This document shows, one piece after another, positions 18,289-28,243 of a DNA stretch of 64,000 nucleotides. The position numbers and the translations under genes are program-made. Where the stretch lies: the NCBI RefSeq assembly GCF_001444425.1, contig NZ_CP013189.1, forward strand, positions 2,480,001-2,544,000. The letters are read 5' to 3'. Position 1 is the first letter of the stretch. The number at the start of each line of letters is the position of its first letter. Below the pieces are notes generated by a model. It saw only the letters and a list, made by a program, of their open reading frames with translations. It was not told the DNA's origin and did not search any database. Origin of the DNA: Pseudohongiella spirulinae (GTDB lineage Bacteria > Pseudomonadota > Gammaproteobacteria > Pseudomonadales > Pseudohongiellaceae).

Positions 18289-19221
18289 TCAGCGGTGTGT
18301 GCGGCGCACATAGGAAGCCGGATCGATGACACGGCCGTTTTTGTAGATTTCGAAATGGACGTGGGGACCGGTTGAGCGACCGGTGCTGCCGATCAGGGCT
18401 ATTTGCTGTCCCTGCGCAACAACGTCGCCGGCTTCAACGAGGATTTCACTGGCATGCGCATAGCGCGTCAGATAACCATTGCCATGGTCAACTTCAACTG
18501 TTTTGCCATAACTGGGGAGTGTACCGGAAAATGTCACAACACCGGCACCCACACTGACGATGTCATCACCTTCTGCCCCGGCAAAATCAACGCCGTTGTG
18601 CCAGGCCAGGCGGCCAGTGAAGGGGTCTGTGCGACGACCATATGCAGAAGACATCCAGCCACTGACGACCGGCTTGCCACTGATTTCCTGCTCGGCCGTC
18701 AAGCGCTGATCACTGATCAACTCGCCAATCGTCTCCAATTGCTGACTGCGACGTTCTATTTCTTCTTCCAGACGATTGATGGCAACCAGAAAGTCAGGTT
18801 GCTGAACTGAACCAGAATCGGAGATCAACACTCCGCCGGCGGCGGGCGCCTGACTGAAATTGAACTCTTCAGGGTCCAGCTCTGCCACGGCAGTCAGTCG
18901 CTCACCCAGCGCATCGAGTCGGAGCAGGCGGGCCTGCAGCGAGGCCAGACGGGAGGTCAGCGCCTCCAACTGCAATTCAGCATTGCGACGCAGTTCGCCA
19001 ACAGTCTGCGACTGCTCTTCAAGTCTCAGTTGCCACTCATCACTGGCTTCCTGGCTGACTATCTGTTCATTTTCTGACTGATTGATCGCCAGGTGATACC
19101 CGAGATAGCCCATGGCGACCGGTGCACCCAGCAAGCAAAGGGACAGCAGGCCCTTCAGCCAGCCCTTGATGACAATGGTGCGGCTGTGGCCATAACGCTG
19201 GTTGATCAGTATGAGTTTCAT
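18289..19221 (-). CDS. Membrane-anchored M23 (LytM) peptidase
   Basis: 310 aa. A short cytoplasmic N-terminus is followed by a membrane segment at about 26-47 (LLSLCLLGAPVAMGYLGYHL), then a Gln/Glu/Leu-rich coiled coil at about 60-110 and a second helical stretch at 145-175. The C-terminal LytM domain has the zinc motifs HNGVDFAG, the YAHASEI segment and HVHFEIYKNG (HxH), all intact, so an active peptidoglycan endopeptidase is predicted. It lies 18 bp after lpxC and before secA, a position where an M23 gene is usual in pseudomonad-type genomes. Confidence 0.9.
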   Translation of the reverse strand: MKLILINQRYGHSRTIVIKGWLKGLLSLCLLGAPVAMGYLGYHLAINQSENEQIVSQEASDEWQLRLEEQSQTVGELRRNAELQLEALTSRLASLQARLLRLDALGERLTAVAELDPEEFNFSQAPAAGGVLISDSGSVQQPDFLVAINRLEEEIERRSQQLETIGELISDQRLTAEQEISGKPVVSGWMSSAYGRRTDPFTGRLAWHNGVDFAGAEGDDIVSVGAGVVTFSGTLPSYGKTVEVDHGNGYLTRYAHASEILVEAGDVVAQGQQIALIGSTGRSTGPHVHFEIYKNGRVIDPASYVRRTHR

Positions 19222-19239
19222 GTCTCGTCAGAGTCCCGC

Positions 19240-20151
19240 TCAGGCCGCCAGGCCGGCTTTGATGTAGGCGATGGGCACCTGTTCATTCGAGTCGAATGTG
19301 ACCAGTTCCCAGCTATCAGGCTCGGCCTGCAGCTTACGCAGCAGGGCGTTATTCAGGGCGTGGCCGGATTTGTATCCTTTAAACTCACCCAGCAGGCTAT
19401 GTCCAAGCAGATAGAGATCTCCAATGGAGTCCAGGATCTTGTGTTTGACGAATTCGTCTTCATAACGCAACCCATCTTCGTTGAGGACTTTGTAATCGCC
19501 CACTGCGATGGCGTTATCCATACTGGCACCCAGCGCCAGATTACGGTTGCGCAGTTCTTCAAACTCATGCATGAATCCGAATGTACGCGCGCGGCTCACT
19601 TCTTTTACAAAGGAGGTGCTGGAAAAATCGATGGTCGCTGACTTGGTGTAACGTCGGTATACCGGGTGATCGTAAAGCAGTGTGTAACTGACCTTGAATC
19701 CATCAAACGGTTCGATGCTGACGGTTTTGTCGCCGTCCTGAAGGCTCACCGGCCTGGTCACACGGACGAAATGCTTGGGTGCGTCCTGTTCTTCGATACC
19801 AGCCGACTGAATAAGGAATACAAAAGGGCCAGCACTGCCATCCATGATCGGTACCTCAGGGGCACTGACCTCAACATAGGCATTGTCGATACCCAGGCCT
19901 GACATCGCCGACATCAGATGTTCAATGGTAGAGACCCGCACACCGTCTTTAACAAGCGCAGTGGACAGGGTAGTCTCACCAACGAAATGCGCCAGGGCGG
20001 GGATCTCGGGACGCCCTTCCAGGTCTGTTCTGACAAAAATGATGCCGGTGTTGGCGGGTGCAGGACGAAGGGTTAAGTAGACCTTCTCACCCGTGTGCAG
20101 ACCTACGCCTGTCGCTCGGATGACATTTTTTAAGCTGCGCTGCTTCAACAT
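19240..20151 (-). CDS. lpxC: UDP-3-O-acyl-N-acetylglucosamine deacetylase
   Basis: 303 aa from the ATG at 20151 ([11 protein letters not shown]), the start matching known LpxC proteins; an ATG three codons upstream has a closer GGAA and is possible. It catalyses the committed step of lipid A synthesis. The zinc ligands are in [11 protein letters not shown] (His) and in [20 protein letters not shown] (His, Asp), and the catalytic His is in [10 protein letters not shown]. It is downstream of ftsZ, as in most gammaproteobacteria, separated from it by a GC-rich hairpin. Confidence 0.97.
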   Translation of the reverse strand: MLKQRSLKNVIRATGVGLHTGEKVYLTLRPAPANTGIIFVRTDLEGRPEIPALAHFVGETTLSTALVKDGVRVSTIEHLMSAMSGLGIDNAYVEVSAPEVPIMDGSAGPFVFLIQSAGIEEQDAPKHFVRVTRPVSLQDGDKTVSIEPFDGFKVSYTLLYDHPVYRRYTKSATIDFSSTSFVKEVSRARTFGFMHEFEELRNRNLALGASMDNAIAVGDYKVLNEDGLRYEDEFVKHKILDSIGDLYLLGHSLLGEFKGYKSGHALNNALLRKLQAEPDSWELVTFDSNEQVPIAYIKAGLAA

Positions 20152-20242
20152 AGAGGGCATCTGTTCCGGGGAATGGTAATTCCGCTGGATGATATCAAAT
20201 ATCAACAAATAACCCAAACACTGATTAGCCCCCTGTGATGGC

Positions 20243-20276
20243 TACCAGCCCGGGGGGAGCCGCCTCCGGGCTGGTA
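20243..20276 (-). terminator. Strong hairpin between ftsZ and lpxC
   Basis: TACCAGCCCGG (20243-20253) and CCGGGCTGGTA (20266-20276) pair exactly over 11 bp with a 12-nt loop, starting 7 bp after the ftsZ stop. There is no T run on the minus strand, so it is more likely an attenuator or mRNA stability element than a full terminator. It would separate high ftsZ message from lpxC message. It shares the 8-mer CCGCCTCC with the hairpins of the 248-530 repeat. Confidence 0.5.
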
Positions 20277-20282
20277 TCATGC

Positions 20283-21446
20283 TCAGTCCGCCTGACGGCG
20301 CAAGAATGCCGGTATATCCAGGTAATCCATGGCATCTTCGGCCCCGACCGCCTTGGCAAAGGTATTGCCCTGCGGCATGGTATGCGCTGTCGCGGCAGGT
20401 CGTGACCGCAGACCGGTACTGGCGGCCGGACTGGTCGCTGCACGGGTGGTATTGTCGACCACCTTGGTCGGACGCTGTTCAGCCGCTGCCACAGGACCCA
20501 ACCCTGTCGCCACGACAGTAACACGGATTTCGTCACCCATCTCCGGATCGATCACCGTACCCACCACAACCGTGGCATCGTCAGAGGCAAATTCAGAGAT
20601 CGTGTCTCCAACCTCAGAGAACTCACCCAACGACAGGTTTTCGCCCGCCGTAATATTCACCAGAATGCCGCGGGCACCATGCAGGTTGACATCTTCAAGC
20701 AAAGGACTGCGAATGGCGGCTTCCGCGGCCTCACGAGCACGCTCTTCGCCGGTCGCATACCCGGTGCCCATCATGGCCATACCCATTTCTGACATCACTG
20801 TGCGCACATCGGCAAAGTCGACATTGATCATGCCGGGACGAATGATCAGGTCAGCAATACCTTTCACGGCACCCTGCAGCACATCATTGGCTGCCTTGAA
20901 CGCTTCCAGCAATGAGGCCTGTTTTCCCAGTACAGCCAACAATTTCTCATTGGGGATGGTAATCAGCGAGTCAACGTGCTGTGACAATTCCTCGATGCCA
21001 CGGTCGGCAATGGCGGAGCGCTTTTTGCCTTCGAACGGAAACGGCTTGGTAACCACCGCCACAGTCAGTATTCCCAGCTCTCTTGCAACTTCGGCGAAAA
21101 TCGGCGCGCCACCGGTACCAGTTCCGCCACCCATCCCAGCCGTAATAAAGACCATATCAGCGCCAGAGAGAATCTCGGCGATTTCTTCCCGGTCTTCCAG
21201 TGCAGCCTGACGACCGACCTCCGGATTAGCACCGGCACCCAGGCCTTTGGTGACCGTGCCACCCAGCTGCAGCAGGGTCTTGGCCTGCACGTCCTTCAAT
21301 GCCTGCGAATCGGTGTTGGCGCAGACGAACTCAACACCCTCCACCTGATTATTAATCATGTGGCGGACAGCGTTTCCGCCACCACCCCCAACGCCAACTA
21401 CTTTAATGACTGCATTTTGCGGAACACTTTCTAATAGTTCAAACAT
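20283..21446 (-). CDS. ftsZ: Cell division GTPase FtsZ
   Basis: 387 aa tubulin homologue that polymerises into the division ring. The GTP-binding signature GGGTGTG lies at 106-112, and the N-terminal [13 protein letters not shown] and T7-loop [11 protein letters not shown] are present. After a Pro/Ala/Thr-rich linker, the conserved C-terminal peptide [12 protein letters not shown], which binds FtsA and ZipA, is intact. Last of the 15 dcw genes before lpxC; 16 bp after ftsA. Confidence 0.99.
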   Translation of the reverse strand: MFELLESVPQNAVIKVVGVGGGGGNAVRHMINNQVEGVEFVCANTDSQALKDVQAKTLLQLGGTVTKGLGAGANPEVGRQAALEDREEIAEILSGADMVFITAGMGGGTGTGGAPIFAEVARELGILTVAVVTKPFPFEGKKRSAIADRGIEELSQHVDSLITIPNEKLLAVLGKQASLLEAFKAANDVLQGAVKGIADLIIRPGMINVDFADVRTVMSEMGMAMMGTGYATGEERAREAAEAAIRSPLLEDVNLHGARGILVNITAGENLSLGEFSEVGDTISEFASDDATVVVGTVIDPEMGDEIRVTVVATGLGPVAAAEQRPTKVVDNTTRAATSPAASTGLRSRPAATAHTMPQGNTFAKAVGAEDAMDYLDIPAFLRRQAD

Positions 21447-21462
21447 ATCGGCCCCCTCGTTT

Positions 21463-22707
21463 TTAAAAGTTATCTTTCAGCCAGTTTCGGACGCGCTTGA
21501 ACACATTAATCTGTGTGTCCTTGACAGCGACCGGACTATGACTTTTTTCCTGGTGTTGCTGTTGTTTCATTCCCCAGAGCAGTAAACCGACTCCGGTTGA
21601 GTAAATCGGATTGCGCACAATGTCCGCCAGCCCCTTGACGCTTTGCGGCATGCCCAGACGAACAGGCATATGAAATATCTCTTCAGCAAGCTCTATAACA
21701 CCTTCCATTTTGCTTGTGCCACCGGTCAGCACAATGCCCGCCGCCAGCAAATTCTCGTAACCACTTCGTTGCAGCTCGGCCTTGACCATGGTGAACAATT
21801 CGTCGTATCTGGGCTCAACGACTTCGGCCAGCGATTGACGGGACAGCTCACGCGCCGGTCTATCACCGACACCTGGCACCTTTATCATCTCGCCGGCACT
21901 GGCGAGCTGGGTCAGCGCACAGGCGTATTTGATTTTTATTTCATCGGCATTATCGGTGGGTGTTCGCAGTGCCATAGCGATATCGTTGGTCACCTGATCG
22001 CCGGCCACCGCAATGACACCTGTGTGGCGTATGGAACCTTCGGTAAACACAGCGATATCCGTGGTACCACCACCAATATCCACCAGACAGACACCGAGTT
22101 CTTTTTCGTCATCCGTCAGCACGGCATAGCTGGATGCCAGCTGCTCCAGTATGATCTCTTCAGTTTGCAGGCCGCAGCGCTTGATGCACTTCTCGATATT
22201 CTGCACGGCGTTAATGGCACAGGTCACCAGATGGACCTTGGCTTCCAGACGCACACCCGACATGCCCAGCGGTTCTTTGACGCCTTCCTGAGAATCAATG
22301 ATGTATTCCTGTGGCAGAATATGCAGCACGCGCTGATCGGCCGGAATGGCAACCGCCTGCGCGGCATCAATCACCCTGTCGATATCAGCGCGGGTCACTT
22401 CCCGGTCACGGATAGCAACAATCCCGTGTGAGTTCATACTCCGGATATGATTGCCGGCTATGCCCGCATATACGGAGTGAATACGGCAACCTGCCATCAG
22501 CTCGGCCTCTTCGACCGCCCGCTGAATCGACTCAACCGTCGATTCAATATTGACAACGGTGCCTTTTTTCAGGCCCCGCGAGCGGTGGCTGCCAATACCA
22601 ACGATGTTAAGCACACCATCTTCTTTGACCTCACCGACAATCGCGACGACTTTGGACGTACCAATATCGAGTCCAACGATCATTTTGCTGTTTTCTGCAG
22701 CGCTCAT
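21463..22707 (-). CDS. ftsA: Cell division protein FtsA
   Basis: 414 aa actin-like ATPase that ties FtsZ to the membrane. Phosphate-binding motifs are visible as [16 protein letters not shown] near the N-terminus and [14 protein letters not shown] near 200; the adenosine motif is [13 protein letters not shown]. The C-terminal amphipathic membrane-targeting helix is present ([15 protein letters not shown]). 13 bp after ftsQ, 16 bp before ftsZ. Confidence 0.98.
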   Translation of the reverse strand: MSAAENSKMIVGLDIGTSKVVAIVGEVKEDGVLNIVGIGSHRSRGLKKGTVVNIESTVESIQRAVEEAELMAGCRIHSVYAGIAGNHIRSMNSHGIVAIRDREVTRADIDRVIDAAQAVAIPADQRVLHILPQEYIIDSQEGVKEPLGMSGVRLEAKVHLVTCAINAVQNIEKCIKRCGLQTEEIILEQLASSYAVLTDDEKELGVCLVDIGGGTTDIAVFTEGSIRHTGVIAVAGDQVTNDIAMALRTPTDNADEIKIKYACALTQLASAGEMIKVPGVGDRPARELSRQSLAEVVEPRYDELFTMVKAELQRSGYENLLAAGIVLTGGTSKMEGVIELAEEIFHMPVRLGMPQSVKGLADIVRNPIYSTGVGLLLWGMKQQQHQEKSHSPVAVKDTQINVFKRVRNWLKDNF

Positions 22708-22720
22708 AACTTACACCTGT

Positions 22721-23635
22721 CTATCGGCTCGCCACAGCATCTGAGGCTGCCGAGCGTTTGCTGACGGAAAAACCATTGCTGTAACGAAGGTCAATGCTGG
22801 CCACATCAGCCAGCTCCTTGTTTAATCCACGTCTGTAGGCATCGATAAACCGTGACAATCTGGCGTCAACCAATTCGCGGCCCAGGCGTATCGTGACCCC
22901 ATCTGCCGTCTCCATCTGCCAACTGCCTCGCTCATCCACGGCCAACGCCCGGATCCTGAAACCTGCACTGGCGATAACATCGCCGAAGCGGCTGTAATTA
23001 CTCAGCACCAGTGATTCACTGCCGGTGGGGCCTGATAGCTGAGGCAGCCCCTCTTCTCCGCCGCGCCATGGGGCGGCAAATACCATACCGTACTCGTTGA
23101 TCAACTCTGACTCTTTCCATCGGGCCACTGCAATTTCTTCCTGCAGACTGATAACCAGAATGTCGGGCCACACACGACGCACACTGGCACTATGAATCCA
23201 CGGATTCTGCTCCAACTCATCACGCAGGTCCTGCACGTCCACACCCAGGAAACCGGAATCGGTATACCTGGCCAGCAGCGATCTGACCTCCTGCTCAGTG
23301 ACGTTTGTCAAAGGCGACTCCATTCGCACAGTATTGATCGCCCGATTAATGATTGGCCGATTAACCTGCGGCAGATTCAAACCAGGCCATTCGACGTCAG
23401 GCATGGCACTGACAATGAGGTCGCGATACTGGTAAGTCGCAATTATCGCCACGCCCGTCAGCGCCAGCATCAGGAACCAGCGCGGCAATCGAGCACGAGA
23501 TACTGGAGAGTTCTCGCTATCATTTTGCACAGCATCACGTGCCCGACCTTCGGCGCGTATGGGCGCAAAATCAACCGGCGAATTCTGCCGATCATCATAG
23601 GCCGAGAATGATCCTGTTGAACGACGCTCACTCAT
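22721..23635 (-). CDS. ftsQ: Cell division protein FtsQ
   Basis: 304 aa from the ATG at 23635 ([10 protein letters not shown]), overlapping the end of ddlB by 8 bp; a longer in-frame start lies inside ddlB. Bitopic divisome protein that recruits FtsL and FtsB. A cytoplasmic N-terminus of about 50 residues is followed by a membrane helix (WFLMLALTGVAIIATYQY). Next come a POTRA domain (about 110-180, with DLRDELEQNPWIHSASVRRVWP) and the beta domain ending in DLRYSNGFSV, the region that contacts FtsL/FtsB. Confidence 0.95.
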   Translation of the reverse strand: MSERRSTGSFSAYDDRQNSPVDFAPIRAEGRARDAVQNDSENSPVSRARLPRWFLMLALTGVAIIATYQYRDLIVSAMPDVEWPGLNLPQVNRPIINRAINTVRMESPLTNVTEQEVRSLLARYTDSGFLGVDVQDLRDELEQNPWIHSASVRRVWPDILVISLQEEIAVARWKESELINEYGMVFAAPWRGGEEGLPQLSGPTGSESLVLSNYSRFGDVIASAGFRIRALAVDERGSWQMETADGVTIRLGRELVDARLSRFIDAYRRGLNKELADVASIDLRYSNGFSVSKRSAASDAVASR

Positions 23636-24548
23636 GGTCACAGCTACTCTGCAATATATTGACAACCAGTTCCTCAAAGGAAATACCTTTGGCTGCTGCT
23701 GACATCGGCACCAGACTATGATCTGTCATACCTGGCACGGTGTTCAGTTCCAGCAACCAGAACCTTTCCTGTTTATCCTGCATCACGTCCACTCTGCCCC
23801 AACCGCAGGCGCCTAGCGCGTCGAATGCCGCCATACACAATGCAGACAGTTCAGCAGCTTTAGTGGCACTCAGAGGCGCGGGACAGAGATACTGCGTATC
23901 ATTAGCTTTGTACTTGGCATCAAAGTCATAAAATTCATGACTGGTGTGTAACTGAATAGCGGGGTAAACCTCGCCATTTATAACTGGTACCGTGAACTCT
24001 TTACCGAATATTCTTTGTTCAGCCATCACGGCAGTATCAAACGCACGGGCTTTCAGATATGCCTGCTCCAGCGCATTGGCATCAGACACCATCGACATAC
24101 CGATGCTGGATCCTTCATGAGACGGCTTTACGACCAACTCTCCAAGGTCTTCTGCCAAAGCCGTCCAGTTTGTACCATCTGTCAGAAACTCGCTTTTAGG
24201 TGTCGGCAGCCCTAGACTTTGCCAGATCAGCTTGGTTTTCATTTTGTCCATGGCCAGCGCAGAAGCCAGTACCCCGCTGCCGGTATATGGAATGCCTAGC
24301 GTTTCCAGAAAGCCCTGAATAGTGCCGTCTTCTCCGCCCCGACCGTGCAGCATATTAAACACTCGGTCTATTTTCAGAGCACGCAACTGATCATACAGAT
24401 CTGCGTCCACATCTATTCCCATGGCATCAACACCGGCGCGCAGCAAACCCTGCAGAACAGCCTGACCACTCATCAGGGAGATCTCGCGTTCAGCGGACTT
24501 ACCACCCATCAGCACCGCCACTTTGCCGTAGCGATCAAGAGCCGTCAT
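23628..24548 (-). CDS. ddlB: D-alanine--D-alanine ligase
   Basis: 306 aa ATP-grasp enzyme making the D-Ala-D-Ala dipeptide used by MurF. Visible motifs: [17 protein letters not shown] at the N-terminus, the [11 protein letters not shown] catalytic loop, [14 protein letters not shown] (ATP lid), EFTVPVING, and the C-terminal Mg2+-binding [17 protein letters not shown]. It overlaps murC by 4 bp and ftsQ by 8 bp, typical of the dcw operon. Confidence 0.97.
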   Translation of the reverse strand: MTALDRYGKVAVLMGGKSAEREISLMSGQAVLQGLLRAGVDAMGIDVDADLYDQLRALKIDRVFNMLHGRGGEDGTIQGFLETLGIPYTGSGVLASALAMDKMKTKLIWQSLGLPTPKSEFLTDGTNWTALAEDLGELVVKPSHEGSSIGMSMVSDANALEQAYLKARAFDTAVMAEQRIFGKEFTVPVINGEVYPAIQLHTSHEFYDFDAKYKANDTQYLCPAPLSATKAAELSALCMAAFDALGACGWGRVDVMQDKQERFWLLELNTVPGMTDHSLVPMSAAAKGISFEELVVNILQSSCDHE

Positions 24549-25978
24549 GATTTCAACCCCTGCTGCACCAGAGATTTGGCAATACCACCCACACTGCCGG
24601 CACCCTGCGTGATCACAATGTCACCGTCTCTAACCATATCCATTAGTACATCCCTGACATCATCTTCGTGCTTGACAAATACCGGGTCGACTTTGCCGCG
24701 CATGCGAATACTGCGGCACAGGCTGCGAGCATCGGCTCCCGGAATAGCATCTTCACCGGCCGAATACACCTCCAGCATCAGCAACACATCAACCTCTGAC
24801 AACACCTGAACAAAGTCGTCGTACAGATCCTTGGTTCTTGTATAGCGGTGCGGCTGATAAATCATGACGACCCGCGCCTCCGGCCATCCGGCACGAAGCG
24901 CCGCGATAGTCGCAGCAACCTCACTGGGGTGATGGCCGTAGTCGTCGAGCAACATAATCTGACCACCTCCGACAATAGGAAAGTGACCCTGAATTTCAAA
25001 CCGTCTGCCTACTCCCTGGAACTTTCTCAGCCCTTCGATGATCGACTCATCATCCACACCTTCGTCTGTCGCGACGGCAATCGCTGCAGCGGCATTCAAC
25101 GCATTGTGACGGCCCGGGATTGCCATGCTGATTTTCAGTGTCGCATTTCCTTCCGGACGTTTTACGTCGAACTTTGAATACTGCTCGGTCTGCTGCCAGT
25201 TAAGCACCTGGTAATCAGCCTGCTCAGAAAACCCATAAGTAATAATCGGACGCGCAACTCTGGGCGCGATGTCACGCACCACAGGATCATCAATGCACAA
25301 TACTGCCAGACCGTAGAACGGCAGATTATGAAGAAACTCGATAAAATAACTCTTCAGCTTGTTAAAGTCGCCGTCGTAGGACCCCATATGATCAGCATCA
25401 ATATTTGTGACAACTGCCACCATTGGCTGAAGGTGCAAAAACGATACATCACTCTCATCCGCTTCGCAAACCAGATAGCGACTTTCTCCCAGCCCGGCGT
25501 TGGCCCCTGCGCTGTTTAAGCGCCCGCCTATTACAAAGGTAGGCGCCAGACGGGCTTCCGCGAAAATTGAGGCTACAAGACTGGTGGTGGTGGTTTTGCC
25601 ATGAGTACCGGCAATTGCAACCGCATGGCGATATCGCATCAGTTCCGCCAGCATCTCAGCCCGGGGAATGATTGGTTTGCCCTGTTCTTTCGCGTGCAAC
25701 AGCTCGGGGTTATCTTTTCGCACGGCACTTGAATAAACGACTACGTCTGCCTGATCAGTGTTCGCAGCCGCGTGGCCAATAAATATCTCAGCACCCATTT
25801 TCTGCAGCCGCTCCGTCACACCAGATGCACGCAGATCGGAGCCCGTTATACGATAACCTTGATTCAGAAGCACTTCCGCAATACCACACATTCCGGCTCC
25901 ACCAACACCGATAAAATGAATGGTTTTGATACGGCGCATCTCAGGCACCTGATAATAGCGAGAACGATCAGGCGACAT
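24545..25978 (-). CDS. murC: UDP-N-acetylmuramate--L-alanine ligase
   Basis: 477 aa from the ATG at 25978, chosen because a perfect AGGAGGT lies 6-7 bp upstream; this start overlaps the end of murG by 11 bp. Adds L-Ala to UDP-MurNAc. Motifs: [18 protein letters not shown] (nucleotide binding), [16 protein letters not shown] (P-loop), CEADESD, the ING-type domain segment [14 protein letters not shown], and [12 protein letters not shown] plus [14 protein letters not shown] in the C-terminal domain. Confidence 0.97.
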   Translation of the reverse strand: MSPDRSRYYQVPEMRRIKTIHFIGVGGAGMCGIAEVLLNQGYRITGSDLRASGVTERLQKMGAEIFIGHAAANTDQADVVVYSSAVRKDNPELLHAKEQGKPIIPRAEMLAELMRYRHAVAIAGTHGKTTTTSLVASIFAEARLAPTFVIGGRLNSAGANAGLGESRYLVCEADESDVSFLHLQPMVAVVTNIDADHMGSYDGDFNKLKSYFIEFLHNLPFYGLAVLCIDDPVVRDIAPRVARPIITYGFSEQADYQVLNWQQTEQYSKFDVKRPEGNATLKISMAIPGRHNALNAAAAIAVATDEGVDDESIIEGLRKFQGVGRRFEIQGHFPIVGGGQIMLLDDYGHHPSEVAATIAALRAGWPEARVVMIYQPHRYTRTKDLYDDFVQVLSEVDVLLMLEVYSAGEDAIPGADARSLCRSIRMRGKVDPVFVKHEDDVRDVLMDMVRDGDIVITQGAGSVGGIAKSLVQQGLKS

Positions 25979-27062
25979 GACACACCTCCTGGCAAACACG
26001 GGCCACCCTGGCACAGGCATCGGGATGTGCTGCGGCTCTGGCTGCTACAGACATCGTCTGCAACCGCGCGGGATCGGCCGCAAAAGATTGCAGTAATTGC
26101 GCCAGTTGCCCGGAATCAAGCATGTGGTCGGCGATAAGCACGGCGGCACCGGCATCCGACAGGTGACGCGCATTTGCTGTCTGATGATCATCGATAGCAT
26201 ATGGATAAGGCACTAACACGGACGGCAAACCTGCCACTGCAAGCTCAGATAAAGTACCCGCACCCGCGCGACAAATGATCAGATCAGCCCATTGGTAAGC
26301 CTCAGCCATATCATCAATGAATGGTGCCAATCGATACGCATCAGATTCACTCAGCTTGTAACGTTGGCACATGTCCATTGCCGATTGATACTTTTGTCTG
26401 CCGGTCTGATGCCAGACTTCAATATCAAGTTCCGGTTTTACTCGAGACACAGCCTCAATTACGTGCGTATTAAGATTGGCAGCACCCAGACTGCCGCCGA
26501 TAACCAGCACATGGAGCTTGCCATCTTTGCAGAAAGAGCGCTGCACACTATACAAAGCTTCAATATCAGCGCGAACAGGATTGCCACTGCTGACAAGTTT
26601 TTTGGAGGGTTTGAACGTGCCAGTAAATGACTGCAGCACCGCCTGCGCAAACGGAACAAGAATGCGGTTGGTCGTTCCGGCCACTGAATTCTGCTCATGC
26701 AACACCAGGGGGCGACGTGATAACCAGGCAGCCAACCCACCCGGACCAGCCACATAGCCTCCCATACCCAGGACACAACACGGCTTGATCTGTTTCATCA
26801 CTTTCAGCGCTGCCCAAAGCGATGTCAGCAGCATGATCGGTGCACTTAAAAGTGATATCAGGCGCTTACCGCGCAACCCCCTCACCGGCAATTGATGCAG
26901 AACGATATTGGTACCCGACAAGACATCATTTTCCATGCCCGTTGGTGTACCTAACCATTCGACATTGATACCCTCTGATTGCAAGCGCCGGGCAACCGAC
27001 AACGCCGGAAAGATATGTCCACCGGTACCTGCAGCCATAATCAACACGGTCGGAGAACTCAT
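25968..27062 (-). CDS. murG: Lipid II synthase, UDP-GlcNAc transferase MurG
   Basis: 364 aa, GT28 glycosyltransferase that adds GlcNAc to lipid I on the inner face of the membrane. Glycine loops [13 protein letters not shown] and [11 protein letters not shown], plus [10 protein letters not shown], are in place; the UDP-GlcNAc site reads [20 protein letters not shown]. Overlaps ftsW by 4 bp and murC by 11 bp. Confidence 0.97.
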   Translation of the reverse strand: MSSPTVLIMAAGTGGHIFPALSVARRLQSEGINVEWLGTPTGMENDVLSGTNIVLHQLPVRGLRGKRLISLLSAPIMLLTSLWAALKVMKQIKPCCVLGMGGYVAGPGGLAAWLSRRPLVLHEQNSVAGTTNRILVPFAQAVLQSFTGTFKPSKKLVSSGNPVRADIEALYSVQRSFCKDGKLHVLVIGGSLGAANLNTHVIEAVSRVKPELDIEVWHQTGRQKYQSAMDMCQRYKLSESDAYRLAPFIDDMAEAYQWADLIICRAGAGTLSELAVAGLPSVLVPYPYAIDDHQTANARHLSDAGAAVLIADHMLDSGQLAQLLQSFAADPARLQTMSVAARAAAHPDACARVARVCQEVCHVA

Positions 27063-28243
27063 TGCGAATCCTCCCGATGATCTCGTGGATTCTGCAATTC
27101 ATAATCTATGCGCAGCAACAGACCCACCATGACAAAGCTGATCAACAGGCTGTTGCCACCGTAACTCAGAAAGGGCAGTGTCAGCCCTTTTGTTGGTAGC
27201 AATCCCGTATTGACACCAAAATTGATAAACGTCTGGGTGGCGAAAATCATCGCCAGCCCATACGCCACAAAGGCGCTGAACAACTGCTCTTGCTGCTGCG
27301 CCTGACTGCCCAGCTTGAGAGCCTTGACTATCAATACAGTGAAAAGACCAAGCACCAGCAGCACACCGGCAATACCTAACTCTTCTGCCAGAATGGACAA
27401 GACAAAGTCGGTGTGTGCCTCCGGTAAAAAATAAAGCTTCTGTATACTGTTGCCAAGACCAACACCGAACCATTCTCCCCGGCCAAAGGCAATCAGTGCT
27501 TGTGTCAATTGATAACCTTCACCATATACGTACTCCGCAGCCCACGGATTCAGGAAGGAGGTCAGTCGATTAATTACATAGGGTTTGCTGATGGCCAGGT
27601 AGGCAAAAGCCGCAAAACACAGCATTACCAGCAACATAAACCGATGCAGCCTGACACCACCCAGAAACAACAGCGTAAAGGTGGTCGCCATTATTATCAC
27701 CATGGCTCCGTGATCTGGCTCAAAATGCAGCAGCACTACCGCTACCCCCATTATCACCATGGGCTTGAGGAAACCGGACCAGCTCAGTTGAACTTCATCG
27801 CGTCGACGTGACAGAAACGCAGCCATATACAGAACCATAAATACTTTTGTCATCTCAGAAGGCTGCAGGCGATAAAAACCCAGATCGATCCACCGGGCAC
27901 TGCCATTTACCACCGTGCCGACCCCCGGAATCAGAACCAACACCAATAGCACCAGAGACAAAACCAGCAAAGCCGTACTAAGGCGATACCAGAGTTCCAT
28001 GCTGACGTGCAACATAATCATCAACACGCCGACACCAACCCCGATGAAAAATACCTGGCGCTTGAAGAAGTAAAGTGGATCACCCGACTGGCTGTTGGCG
28101 ATATCCATCGAGGCGGATGTCATGATCACCAGACCAACCCCCAGCAAAGCAATCATGACCAGCAGCAGCACATTCGGCATTGCCGCCTTGTCACTGACGG
28201 AAACTCTGACCGCGCCTCTGGATCTATTAATCAGACTAGTCAC
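27059..28243 (-). CDS. ftsW: SEDS peptidoglycan glycosyltransferase FtsW
   Basis: 394 aa, about ten membrane helices. SEDS-family glycan polymerase of the septum, working with FtsI. Conserved parts include GSARWIDLGFYRLQPSEMTKVF, LLHFEPDHGAMVII, LPEAHTDFVLSILAEELG (catalytic Asp region) and the terminal GLTLPFLSYGGNSLLI. Start overlaps the murD stop by 4 bp; end overlaps murG by 4 bp. Confidence 0.97.
   Translation of the reverse strand: MTSLINRSRGAVRVSVSDKAAMPNVLLLVMIALLGVGLVIMTSASMDIANSQSGDPLYFFKRQVFFIGVGVGVLMIMLHVSMELWYRLSTALLVLSLVLLVLVLIPGVGTVVNGSARWIDLGFYRLQPSEMTKVFMVLYMAAFLSRRRDEVQLSWSGFLKPMVIMGVAVVLLHFEPDHGAMVIIMATTFTLLFLGGVRLHRFMLLVMLCFAAFAYLAISKPYVINRLTSFLNPWAAEYVYGEGYQLTQALIAFGRGEWFGVGLGNSIQKLYFLPEAHTDFVLSILAEELGIAGVLLVLGLFTVLIVKALKLGSQAQQQEQLFSAFVAYGLAMIFATQTFINFGVNTGLLPTKGLTLPFLSYGGNSLLISFVMVGLLLRIDYELQNPRDHREDSQ

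Noticed and set aside
20329-21210. 293-codon open frame on the plus strand opposite ftsZ
   Set aside because: Shadow of ftsZ: it follows the complement of its codons, is Ser/Pro/Ala-rich and resembles no family.
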